Origin: Deltaproteobacteria bacterium
GTDB taxonomy: Bacteria; Myxococcota; Myxococcia; Myxococcales; 40CM-4-68-19
Direction: 5' to 3'
DNA length: 64,000 nt
NCBI GenBank assembly: GCA_025358085.1
Contig: JANYKT010000106.1
Location: 1 to 64,000, forward strand
This document shows positions 1-7,973 of this stretch, piece after piece. The translations under genes were made by a program, and so were the position numbers. The first letter of the stretch is position 1. Each line of letters starts with the position of its first letter. The notes under the pieces are model-generated. The model was not told the origin of the DNA. It saw only the letters and a program-made list of their open reading frames with translations, and ran no database searches.

Positions 1-386
1 CTCAAATCGCTCGTTTCGTACGAACCGTACGGTCGTCCCGCGAGAGCCCTCCCCCCGGCGCGGTGGTTTGAATGGGCCTTGGTACCGACCGCGACGCGTA
101 TCGGCTCAATAGTTCGGACGCCGATCTCCGCGGCTTCAAGCACAACCCCGCGTGGCCGGGATTTCCTGCCCGAGCACCGGCCTCGACCCGCGCCTACTTG
201 CGAGTCTTGAGCGATGATGGTGGGCGGAGTTTCTCTATCGTCGATTCTCAATCAGTGATTCAAGATCTCCAACGGGCACCCTGACTAGCGTAAACCTGAC
301 GGTTGTTGACCATCCGTGACTTCGACCCGGCTGCCTGCGACGCGCCTGCTCCTTGACGCTCATCGCCCGTGGTACCATTGGCTAAC
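1..386. other. Left-edge stretch with no convincing gene
   Basis: No coding region can be supported here. The longest rightward open frame (72-284, 70 codons) has no recognisable motif and no ribosome binding site. The segment may hold the promoter of the small gene pair that begins at 387. No repeat, tRNA or terminator was recognised. Confidence 0.4.
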
Positions 387-587
387 ATGAGTAGCCCCAT
401 TGATCCGGAACTGCGCAAGGAGTTCGACGCCGCGACACGAAGGACGCTCCGGCAGCGACTCGACTACTCGTTCATTCACACCATCAAGCCGGTCCTCGAC
501 GACATTCCCTGGCGCAGCTTCGAGACCATGGAAGACTACCGGCGGTGGTGCAGAGAAGCTTTACCCGGGTGGCTCGGCTATGCCTGA
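387..587 (+). CDS. Small hypothetical protein overlapping a nucleotidyltransferase gene
   Basis: A 66-residue soluble protein rich in charged residues, with no signal peptide or membrane segment. I do not recognise a family. The ATG at 387 is preferred over an in-frame GTG at 369; neither has a clear Shine-Dalgarno sequence. Its stop at 585-587 lies inside the start of the next gene (ATG at 580), so the two are translationally coupled by an 8-base overlap. A short gene overlapping a nucleotidyltransferase resembles some toxin-antitoxin and abortive-infection pairs, so a partner role is possible. That is inference from arrangement only. Confidence 0.55.
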   Translation: MSSPIDPELRKEFDAATRRTLRQRLDYSFIHTIKPVLDDIPWRSFETMEDYRRWCREALPGWLGYA

Positions 588-1062
588 GCCGCGCGTCTTT
601 TCATTCCGGCTGGGTGAGGAACTCGCGGCCGCGTTCGCTCGGCATCAAGTCGAATACCTATTCATCGGGAAAGCAGGTGCCATCTTTCATGGCTTCCCCG
701 ACACGACCCAGGACGCTGACGTCTTCCCGCTCAAGTCGCCAGACAACGGCCGCCACATCGCATCGGCATTACGTGACCTGGGATTCGTCGTTGAAGATCA
801 GCAGGAGGCTGAACTCGTGCGGGGTAAAGCCTTCGTGCAGGTTCGAAACGGGCCCTTCGACGTGGATCTGATCTTTGCTCCGGACGGCATCGAGACCTTC
901 GCCCACGCCAAGCGCCGCTCGAAGATGATCGACGGGCGGTTTCCGGTGGCCAGTCTGGAGGACATCATCAATAGCAAAAGGGCGGCAAATCGCGCGAAGG
1001 ATCGCGAGTCGCTCCCGCGGCTGGAAGCCTTTCTTCAATACTTGAAGGAAAAGGGAGAATGA
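580..1062 (+). CDS. Nucleotidyltransferase-fold protein (DUF6036/AbiEii-like)
   Basis: A 160-residue protein with the minimal nucleotidyltransferase fold. The segment GKAGAIFHGFPDTTQDADV (residues 30-48) matches the Gly-rich loop followed by the D-x-D metal pair (D45, D47). A third Asp is available at D94 or D96 in PFDVDLIF. The tail SKRAANRAKD resembles the conserved Lys/Arg-KD helix near the end of this family. The start ATG at 580 lies inside the upstream 66-residue gene. Such proteins transfer a nucleotide to a protein, RNA or small molecule; the substrate cannot be read here. Toxin, antiviral and housekeeping members all exist, and the overlapping small partner favours a paired system. 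Confidence 0.75.
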   Translation: MPEPRVFSFRLGEELAAAFARHQVEYLFIGKAGAIFHGFPDTTQDADVFPLKSPDNGRHIASALRDLGFVVEDQQEAELVRGKAFVQVRNGPFDVDLIFAPDGIETFAHAKRRSKMIDGRFPVASLEDIINSKRAANRAKDRESLPRLEAFLQYLKEKGE

Positions 1063-1105
1063 TGTTTCTGACGGACCCTGAATTGCAGTTCGAGCCGGGC
1101 GGCTT

Positions 1106-1552
1106 TTAGCCGCGCTGGCCGAAGCCGAGCAGATCCTTGCGCACGTTGTCGGCGCGGCCGATGCGGATGTCCTGCGGCCCGGGCGCGCGGCCAATGCAGC
1201 CGCGGCTGAAGCGGCGAACCACCCGGTCACCGAGGAAGACCGCGATCGCGAACGGCACGAGCGCGCAGACCGCGGCCAAGGCGAACCAGAGCGCGCCGTG
1301 CGGCGAGACCATGCCTTTGCGCACCAGCGCCAGCGCGAAGACCATGCCGAGCAGGATCCCCAGGAACGCCACCAGCATTCCGCTGCGCGCGCCGTAGTAG
1401 CCGCGGATGGCGGCCGTGAGCTCCTTGTCGCGCAAAAAGGTCTTTCGCCCCTGCGGCTCGGCGACGTCAATGAGCGGGTGACCGTCTCCGCAGTGCGGGC
1501 AGTCGCGCCCGCCGGACCAGGTGCGGCGGCAAACGGGACAGATCTTCAGCAT
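1106..1552 (-). CDS. Zinc-ribbon membrane protein
   Basis: A 148-residue protein starting with a short zinc ribbon: CPVC at residues 5-8 and CPHC at 18-21, which should bind one Zn. Two predicted membrane helices follow at about 57-77 and 87-108, and the C-terminal tail is basic. The ATG at 1552 was chosen because the ribbon begins immediately after it; longer upstream versions are Arg-rich and look non-coding. The isomerase gene starts divergently at 1636. The function is unknown. The zinc ribbon should face the cytoplasm if the inside-positive rule holds. Confidence 0.7.
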   Translation of the reverse strand: MLKICPVCRRTWSGGRDCPHCGDGHPLIDVAEPQGRKTFLRDKELTAAIRGYYGARSGMLVAFLGILLGMVFALALVRKGMVSPHGALWFALAAVCALVPFAIAVFLGDRVVRRFSRGCIGRAPGPQDIRIGRADNVRKDLLGFGQRG

Positions 1553-1635
1553 CGCCGCGTGTCCTAGCGGACCCAAGCCTCCCGGCGCAAGCGCGGCTTC
1601 CCCTCGAGTGCCGCACGCGCTAGCCTCCGCCGTCC

Positions 1636-2214
1636 ATGCGATCCTTCGATTTCTTCTATGACCTGGGCAGCCCTTATAGCTATCTCGCGGCCACCCAGCT
1701 CGACGGCATCGAGCGCCGCACCGCCGCCAAGGCACGCCTGCTTCCGGTCACGCTGGGAGGCATCCGCAAGTCGCTCGACCGCGAGTTGCCGCCCGCGCCG
1801 CAGCTGGTCTACATGAGTCAGGATGTCGCGCGCTGGGCGCAGAAATACAGCGTCACCATGCAGATACCAAAGGTGTTTCCCACTCGTTCCATCCAGGCGT
1901 TGCGAGCGTGCGTGGCCGCCGAGCAGGCTGGGCGTGGCGCGCAGGCCATGCACGCGCTCTTCGCCGCTTATTGGGCTGATGGGAACGACATCGGCGACCC
2001 GGCGGTCATCGAGAACGCTTTGGCCTCGGCCGGCCTCGACGGCAAGGCGCTGCTCACCGCCAGCGAAATGCAGGAAGCCAAAGATGGCTTGCGCAAGAAC
2101 ACCGATCTCGCGCTCTCGCGCGGCGTCTTCGGCGTTCCAACCTTTTTCGTGGGCGACCGATCTTTCTGGGGCAATGACCGGCTCGAGTTCGTCGAACAGG
2201 AATTGAGGAGATAA
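1636..2214 (+). CDS. 2-hydroxychromene-2-carboxylate isomerase family protein (DsbA-like)
   Basis: A 192-residue protein of the DsbA/kappa-class glutathione transferase superfamily, close to the usual ~200 residues for HCCA isomerases. The N-terminal FFYDLGSPYSYLA (residues 6-18) carries the Ser of the SPxSY motif that replaces the thioredoxin Cys pair and contacts glutathione. The C-terminal GVFGVPTFFVGDRSFWGNDR is the cis-Pro loop and closing strand. Known members isomerise aromatic-degradation intermediates with glutathione. No aromatic catabolism genes are nearby, so the true substrate is open. The next gene follows after 6 bases, suggesting co-transcription. Confidence 0.85.
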   Translation: MRSFDFFYDLGSPYSYLAATQLDGIERRTAAKARLLPVTLGGIRKSLDRELPPAPQLVYMSQDVARWAQKYSVTMQIPKVFPTRSIQALRACVAAEQAGRGAQAMHALFAAYWADGNDIGDPAVIENALASAGLDGKALLTASEMQEAKDGLRKNTDLALSRGVFGVPTFFVGDRSFWGNDRLEFVEQELRR

Positions 2215-2220
2215 TCAATC

Positions 2221-3093
2221 ATGGGCTCGTTCCGGCCGGACCCGAACCTCCTCAAGAAGTATCCCAATGCCATTACCCTCGGGCAGATCCAGGAGAAGGA
2301 TCGGTTCCTCGGCGCGCTCCTGGGGGCCGCCGCCGGCGACGGCATCGCGCTGACGCTCGCGCTCTTGCGCTCCCTCACCGCGCGTCGCCGGTTCGACCTC
2401 AATGACGTGGCGCTGAACTATTTGAAATGGTTTCAAAGCAAACCCAAGGACATTGGCAACCTGACCAGGTCCGCGCTGGAGAATTTGCGCGCCGGCGAGC
2501 CGCCCACGCAGTCGGGCGCGCTGGCGTGGGAGGACTCGGGACGCAAGGGCGCCGGCAACTGCAGCGTGATGTGCTGCGCGCCGGTGGGCCTGCTTCACGT
2601 CAAGAGCCTGGAGGGCTTGACCGAGGACGCCGCGGCCGCCTCTCGCATCACGCACTACGACCCGCGCTGCGTGGGCGGCTGCGTCGCGGTGACGACGGCC
2701 ATTGCGTTGCTGGTGCGCGGCGACCGGGACGCAGAGGAGGCGCTTGCGCGCGCGGCCTCGGCGGGCGGCGCCATTTCGGATGACGTGCGCGTGGTCATCG
2801 AGCGCGGCGTCTCAAAGCAGCCCGACCAGCTGGTGGTGGACGGCGCCGACCAGGGCTTCGTGCTGCATGCTCTGGAGCTTTCGTTCAGCGCGCTCGCCCA
2901 CGCGGGCAGCATCGAAGAGGGCTTGATTGCGGTGGTCTCGCGCGGCGGGGATACCGATACCAATGCCTGCATCGCCGGTGCGCTCCTGGGCGCGAAGTTC
3001 GGCAAGTCGCAGGTGCCGGCCCGCTGGGCCGCAAAGCTCGCGGCCGCGTCCGAATTGCTTTCGCTGGGCGAGCAGCTCTACCAGCAGCTTTAG
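2221..3093 (+). CDS. ADP-ribosylglycohydrolase (DraG) family protein
   Basis: A 290-residue protein with the all-helical ADP-ribosylglycohydrolase fold. The metal-binding signatures are visible: GALLGAAAGDG near residue 37 and the C-terminal SRGGDTDTNACIAGALLG (about 240-257), where the Asp residues bind the two Mg ions. The middle motif usually reads like G-N-G-x-x-M-R; here it is GAGNCSVMCCAPVGL, so the conserved Arg is replaced by Cys. Family members remove ADP-ribose from proteins or related nucleosides. The altered motif may mean a different substrate. The gene follows the isomerase closely and converges on the threonine aldolase gene. Confidence 0.8.
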   Translation: MGSFRPDPNLLKKYPNAITLGQIQEKDRFLGALLGAAAGDGIALTLALLRSLTARRRFDLNDVALNYLKWFQSKPKDIGNLTRSALENLRAGEPPTQSGALAWEDSGRKGAGNCSVMCCAPVGLLHVKSLEGLTEDAAAASRITHYDPRCVGGCVAVTTAIALLVRGDRDAEEALARAASAGGAISDDVRVVIERGVSKQPDQLVVDGADQGFVLHALELSFSALAHAGSIEEGLIAVVSRGGDTDTNACIAGALLGAKFGKSQVPARWAAKLAAASELLSLGEQLYQQL

Positions 3094-3121
3094 TCAGCCG
3101 CGCCGTAAAGCAAGAGCGGTC

Positions 3122-4162
<1,041 letters not shown>

Positions 4163-4182
4163 GAACGGGTTAGTAATACGCA

Positions 4183-4839
4183 ATGGCCCGCGAGTCGAAG
4201 GAAGCGAAGCGCGCGCGCGCGAAGACCGTCGTCGACGCGCTCGCCCGCCAGATGCCCGAGGCAAAGATCGAGCTTACCTACGGCGACGAGCTGCAGCTGC
4301 TGGTCGCGGTCATGCTCTCGGCCCAGTGCACCGACAAGCTGGTCAATACCGTCACGCCCGCGCTGTTCGCGCGCCATCCGACCGCGGCACACTACGCGCG
4401 CAGCACGCCTGCGCTTCTGGGCGAGCAGATTCGTCGCGTTGGCCTCTGGCGGACCAAGGCAAAGAACCTGCACGCGACCATGACTTTGCTGGCGGCGGAA
4501 GGAGGCACGATTCCGCGTACGCGCGCGGCGTTGGAGGAGCTGCCGGGCGTCGGCTGGAAGACCGCGGGCGTGGTCGCGAATCATGCCTTCGGAACGCCTG
4601 CGCTGCCGGTAGATACCCATGTCGGCCGCGTCTCGCGCAGGCTCGGATTCACCGCGCAGGAGGACCCGCGCAAGGTCGAAAGTGATCTGTCGTTGCTCTG
4701 GCCTCCGGAGCGGTGGGGCCTCGCGCACCAGCTGTTGATCTGGCACGGCCGCCGCACTTGCTTCGCCCGCAAGCCGCTCTGCTCGACCTGCGTTGTCGCG
4801 GAGCATTGTCCGCGCAAGGGTGTCAAGTTGAGCGGTTAA
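4183..4839 (+). CDS. nth: Endonuclease III (DNA glycosylase/AP lyase)
   Basis: A 218-residue base-excision repair enzyme that removes oxidised pyrimidines and nicks abasic sites. The helix-hairpin-helix [12 protein letters not shown] carries the catalytic Lys (K126), and [10 protein letters not shown] carries the catalytic Asp (D144). The C-terminal [4Fe-4S] site has the exact Nth spacing, with Cys at 193, 200, 203 and 209 (C-x6-C-x2-C-x5-C). Length is normal. The gene ends just before the terminator shared with the convergent cold-shock gene. Confidence 0.96.
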   Translation: MARESKEAKRARAKTVVDALARQMPEAKIELTYGDELQLLVAVMLSAQCTDKLVNTVTPALFARHPTAAHYARSTPALLGEQIRRVGLWRTKAKNLHATMTLLAAEGGTIPRTRAALEELPGVGWKTAGVVANHAFGTPALPVDTHVGRVSRRLGFTAQEDPRKVESDLSLLWPPERWGLAHQLLIWHGRRTCFARKPLCSTCVVAEHCPRKGVKLSG

Positions 4840-4877
4840 AAAAACGGAAGGCCCGGACACCTTGCGGGCCGGGCCTT
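4838..4877 (-). terminator. Rho-independent terminator of the cold-shock gene
   Basis: Bases 4848-4856 pair perfectly with 4869-4877 (9 bp, GC-rich) around a 12-base loop. On the minus strand the stem is followed, after three bases, by seven T residues (4844-4838), a classic intrinsic terminator for csp. On the plus strand there is no T tract, so any effect on nth transcripts would be weaker. The A run overlaps the nth stop codon. Confidence 0.85.
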
Positions 4878-4902
4878 CGCTTACGTACGAACGACGATTG
4901 GC

Positions 4903-5106
4903 TTAAGCCGCGCGAACGTTCTGAGCCTGCAGGCCCTTGGGGCCCTTGGTCACTTCGAACGTCACCTTCTGGCCCTCGGCGAGGGTGCGAAACCCTTCGC
5001 TCTGGATCGCGGTGTGGTGGCAGAAGACGTCTTCGCCGCCGTTGTCCTGCGTGATGAAGCCAAAGCCCTTCGCATCGTTGAACCACTTCACGGTACCGGT
5101 CAGCAT
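4903..5106 (-). CDS. Cold-shock domain protein
   Basis: A 67-residue single cold-shock domain, the standard length for CspA-type RNA chaperones that melt RNA and bind single-stranded nucleic acid. RNP-1 is perfect (KGFGFI, residues 13-18). RNP-2 reads DVFCHHTAI instead of the usual DVFVHFSAI, so one aromatic stacking position is His. The gene ends at a strong terminator. About 110 bases separate it from the next gene upstream, space for the structured leader typical of csp genes. Expression is probably stress- or growth-dependent, but nothing in the sequence proves this. Confidence 0.93.
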   Translation of the reverse strand: MLTGTVKWFNDAKGFGFITQDNGGEDVFCHHTAIQSEGFRTLAEGQKVTFEVTKGPKGLQAQNVRAA

Positions 5107-5217
5107 TTTCTACTTTCGTGTGATCGGGCGCAGTGTCGCGCCTGAGCCCCCGGACGCGTTCTTGTGAAGCTCCGAGGGTGCGCGGCGTTTAGCAGCTCCT
5201 TCGGAGCATTGCAAGCG

Positions 5218-6150
5218 TCACCTCTGCTTTTCGAAAAGAAGGACGTCGTTTCCGTCTTGCAAGAGGGCTTCGTAGCGTGCCCAGCCCTTCGGCGCCTTGG
5301 CGACATAAGAGGTCCAGGCGCTGCCCGTAAGAGCAAAATCGGAGTCGGCCGAGTTGGTGATGAAGGCCTCCGGGGGAGCGTGCGTGGGGCAGGTCGCTGG
5401 GACGCCGTTCGCGAGGATGGACGCGGCCTGCAGCCACCCGCAGACGATCTTCGCATTCGCCCCCGGCGACGGCGGCAGGTGCGCGCTCGCGATGACGTAG
5501 AGCAGGTCTGTGGGCAGATGCCGCAGGTAGCCGCTCGCAAGGCCGAGCACGTGGTGGGCAGGGGTGCCGGCGATCTTCAGCTCGGGACCGCAGGAGCCGT
5601 TCTCGCGCCACGGCAAGGTCGCGGCCTTGAGTGAGTCGTGCCAGATGGCGGCCGCGACCAGCGTGTCGTCGTCCGGCGTGAGGTCGTAGGTCTTCCGATA
5701 GATGTCCGCGAGCGCGCGCGCATGCTGGAGATTGACCCAGGTGTGGACGGGCAGGCCGCCCGGGTAGCCATGGTGCCCGTCCTCGCAGGGGCCCCCGGGC
5801 GCGGATGAGAAGCGGCCGGTGCCTGGCTTGGGCAGCTCGAGCGAGCCGTCGAGTAAACTGCGGTCCCTCAACAGCCTCGCCGCCTCGGCCGGATGCGCGT
5901 AGGCCCACGCCTCGGGAGGCAGCCACGGCGCGGCGAGCTGGGCTTCGACCGCGGCGCGGAGCGGGCCATCCTTGATCGCGCCCGCGGCCTTGCGGACTTC
6001 CAGATTCGCGACGTGCGCGAAAGGCAGCTTGTCGGCGACGGCGCGCGCGCGCTCGGCGGGGCTAGCAAGCGCGAGCAACAGGCAAATCAGGATGGCGTGC
6101 CTCGGCGGTTTTCTTGCGATGTCAGGGGGGCGGACTATCGTCGAGGGCAT
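5218..6150 (-). CDS. Exported HD-domain protein
   Basis: A protein of about 310 residues. A hydrophobic stretch (HAILICLLLALASP, about residues 18-31) suggests a signal peptide and periplasmic location. HD-type metal-binding residues are visible: HHGYPGGLPVHTWVN (near 126-139), the HD pair in AAIWHDSLKAA (H171, D172) and paired His in GTPAHHVLG. HD proteins are usually phosphohydrolases of nucleotides or cyclic nucleotides; an exported one would act on an unknown substrate. The start is uncertain: the ATG at 6150 leaves a long N-region, and it shares its bases with the ATG of the divergent gene at 6149. Confidence 0.65.
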   Translation of the reverse strand: MPSTIVRPPDIARKPPRHAILICLLLALASPAERARAVADKLPFAHVANLEVRKAAGAIKDGPLRAAVEAQLAAPWLPPEAWAYAHPAEAARLLRDRSLLDGSLELPKPGTGRFSSAPGGPCEDGHHGYPGGLPVHTWVNLQHARALADIYRKTYDLTPDDDTLVAAAIWHDSLKAATLPWRENGSCGPELKIAGTPAHHVLGLASGYLRHLPTDLLYVIASAHLPPSPGANAKIVCGWLQAASILANGVPATCPTHAPPEAFITNSADSDFALTGSAWTSYVAKAPKGWARYEALLQDGNDVLLFEKQR

Positions 6151-6331
6151 GCAGAACGACAACGTCATTCGCGAGGCGATCGAAGTGCAGCTCATCACCG
6201 CTGTCCGGCTCGGCTTCGACACCGAGGAGGCCCTGGCCGAGACGGCGGGCCTGCTCGCCGAGGCAGAGGCCGCGTTCGTGCGGCTCTCGCATCCGCGTTT
6301 CTCCCTGCCGCCGCCCCCGCGGCGCGCCTAG
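6149..6331 (+). CDS. Small hypothetical helical protein
   Basis: A 60-residue acidic protein, mostly predicted helix (about residues 1-45), with a Pro-rich basic end. I do not recognise a family. It begins at ATG 6149 and ends 25 bases before the YCII gene, so they are likely co-transcribed. Its ATG overlaps the proposed start of the divergent HD gene in the palindrome GCATGC, so one of the two starts may be wrong. Its promoter would have to lie inside the HD gene. Confidence 0.5.
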   Translation: MQNDNVIREAIEVQLITAVRLGFDTEEALAETAGLLAEAEAAFVRLSHPRFSLPPPPRRA

Positions 6332-6356
6332 CTGCTCATTTCACCAGGAGGCCGTC

Positions 6357-6659
6357 GTGTACGCATTCGTCGTGCTGAAGTATCGCTTCCCGCTCGAGCG
6401 CATCCAGCAGACCACCGACCGGCACCGGGCTTATCTGCGCGAGCTGCTGGCCCAGAAGAAACTGGTGGCCTCGGGCCCCTTCGATCCGCGCGAAGGCGGC
6501 GGGCTGCTCCTGCGCGTGGCCGATGACGCCGAGCTACAAGCCATCCTCGCCAAGGATCCTTTCCAGATCGAACAGCTGGTCGACACCACCGTCCATCGAT
6601 GGTTGCCCAACATCGGCAATGAAGGCCTCGACTCGCTGCCTCGGTCACCCACAACCTGA
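6357..6659 (+). CDS. YCII-domain (YciI-like) protein
   Basis: A 100-residue ferredoxin-like-fold protein. The N-terminal strand YAFVVLKY, then RHRAYLRELLAQKKLVASGPF (about residues 22-42), matches the YCII domain, with the conserved His (H23) and the Asp after GPF (D43) that form the proposed active-site pair. The start is a GTG at 6357 with a perfect AGGAGG five bases upstream (6346-6351). Known members include a muconolactone-isomerase-like fold and dehydrochlorinases, but most have no assigned reaction. It probably forms an operon with the 60-residue gene upstream. Confidence 0.82.
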   Translation: MYAFVVLKYRFPLERIQQTTDRHRAYLRELLAQKKLVASGPFDPREGGGLLLRVADDAELQAILAKDPFQIEQLVDTTVHRWLPNIGNEGLDSLPRSPTT

Positions 6660-6771
6660 TCGCTTGTCTGGCCGGCCGACCAGCGGGAGCTCTACGAGGC
6701 GTCCTGATTGCTCGCGCGCCGTCCGATGTGCAGCCTCCTTTCGTAGACCAATCCAGGTCGGGAGGTTTCTC

Positions 6772-7056
6772 ATGGCGCGTGCTTCCAAAAAAGTCACTTT
6801 CATCTCCGCGATCTCTTCCGCGGCGCTGTTGTTCGCCACCATTCCCGGAGTCGCTTTCGCGCAGGACGCAGCGGCACCCGCGCAGACTGCGCCGGTGCCC
6901 GAGAAGCACCACAGCCTCCTGAAGGGCGCGGCCGTCGGCGCGGCCGGCGGTCACTTCGTCGGCAAGGGTCACGCGAAATCCGGCGCCGTGGTCGGCGCGC
7001 TCGTCCAGCACCACAAGAACAAAAAGGCTGAGAAGGCCGCGGCCAAGGGCCAATAG
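6772..7056 (+). CDS. Small exported glycine-zipper protein
   Basis: A 94-residue protein with a clear Sec signal peptide (residues 1-30, cleavage after AFA). The mature part contains a Gly/Ala-rich segment, LLKGAAVGAAGGHFVGKG (49-66), and a Lys-rich tail. This glycine-zipper pattern is common in small periplasmic or outer-membrane-associated proteins. The start ATG follows a GGGAGG ribosome binding site at 6760-6765. It converges on the bat operon. The function is unknown; a structural or membrane-inserting role is plausible. Confidence 0.75.
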   Translation: MARASKKVTFISAISSAALLFATIPGVAFAQDAAAPAQTAPVPEKHHSLLKGAAVGAAGGHFVGKGHAKSGAVVGALVQHHKNKKAEKAAAKGQ

Positions 7057-7085
7057 TCAGGCCTCCACGCGAACGGTCGGCCGGG

Positions 7086-7973
7086 CTATGGACCCTGCGT
7101 GATCAGCACCGGCCGTCCCGCCCATCCCGGCGGAACCACCAGCTCCACGGCTGTGTTGGGGACCCAGCCAGCGAGTCCGTTCGCGAGCTTGACGCGGCGG
7201 AACCCGCCCTCTTCGTCTTCAACGCGCACGGTGGTGCCTTCGTGCACCTCGAAGTGGCTGATGCTTCTGTCATTCGGACCCTCCCGCGCGGGGACGGAGG
7301 CCGCGACCACCACCGCGCGCTTGAGCGCGAGGTCATGGCCCACAGCCGAGGCGAGGGTGAGGCTGGCGGCGAGCAACGCGACGGCAAAACTCAGGATGGC
7401 GCTGAAAAGCAGCGACCGCTCCGCCGGCCGGAACATGCGCGCGCCCAGCAGGACCCAGCCGACCGTCCAGGCAATGATGAGCAAGGCCGCCGAGGCACCT
7501 CCGGGTAGCGGCGAGAGCACGCGGGAAAGCGTCTCTGTGCCGCCCTCTTCGCTCTCGCCCTCGAGCCTGTCGACGTTGCCGCGGCGCACCTCCAGCATGT
7601 CAGCGCGGGCATCGTCGTCGCCGGGATCAAGGAAGAGCGCCCGTTCGAGGTGCAGCGCCGCGAGTCCGCGCTTGCCTTGCCGCAGGCAGGCCGCGCCCAG
7701 GTTGGTCTCGAGCTCGGGAGAGACGACGCCTTCCGAGACCAGGCCCTCGTACGCTGCGACCGCGCGAGGAAGGTCCCCGGAGAGGTAGGCGGTGTTCGCG
7801 TCGGCAAAGAGCGTGGCGGCTCCAGCAGAAGACTGCGATTCAGCAGCGGCGGGCGCGGGGCTCGCTACCGCGGCGGCGAGAGCGAGCGCGGGGAACGCCA
7901 TCGCGGCGAAAGAAGTGCGCGCACCGGTGGTCGCCAGGAGGGCACAGCAGAGCTTGGCGAGCGCGCGCTTCAA
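7086..7973 (-). CDS. batE: BatE-like TPR/SH3 membrane protein
   Basis: A 295-residue protein, last gene of the moxR-bat operon. It starts at TTG 7973, which overlaps the batD stop in the sequence TTGA; the next ATG (7901) would remove most of the signal segment. Order: signal peptide (1-44), TPR-like helices (about 53-120) around NTAYLSGDLPRAVAAYEGL, two membrane segments (about 162-178 and 187-208), and a C-terminal SH3-like domain ending in GLAGWVPNTAVELV. This matches BatE, thought to help assemble the VWA-protein complex made by its neighbours. The substrates of Bat systems remain uncertain. Confidence 0.82.
   Translation of the reverse strand: MKRALAKLCCALLATTGARTSFAAMAFPALALAAAVASPAPAAAESQSSAGAATLFADANTAYLSGDLPRAVAAYEGLVSEGVVSPELETNLGAACLRQGKRGLAALHLERALFLDPGDDDARADMLEVRRGNVDRLEGESEEGGTETLSRVLSPLPGGASAALLIIAWTVGWVLLGARMFRPAERSLLFSAILSFAVALLAASLTLASAVGHDLALKRAVVVAASVPAREGPNDRSISHFEVHEGTTVRVEDEEGGFRRVKLANGLAGWVPNTAVELVVPPGWAGRPVLITQGP

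Noticed and set aside
1099-1113. Short hairpin GCGGCT-TTT-AGCCGC as a terminator
   Set aside because: Only six base pairs, it overlaps the stop codon of the zinc-ribbon gene and lacks a T tract on either strand.
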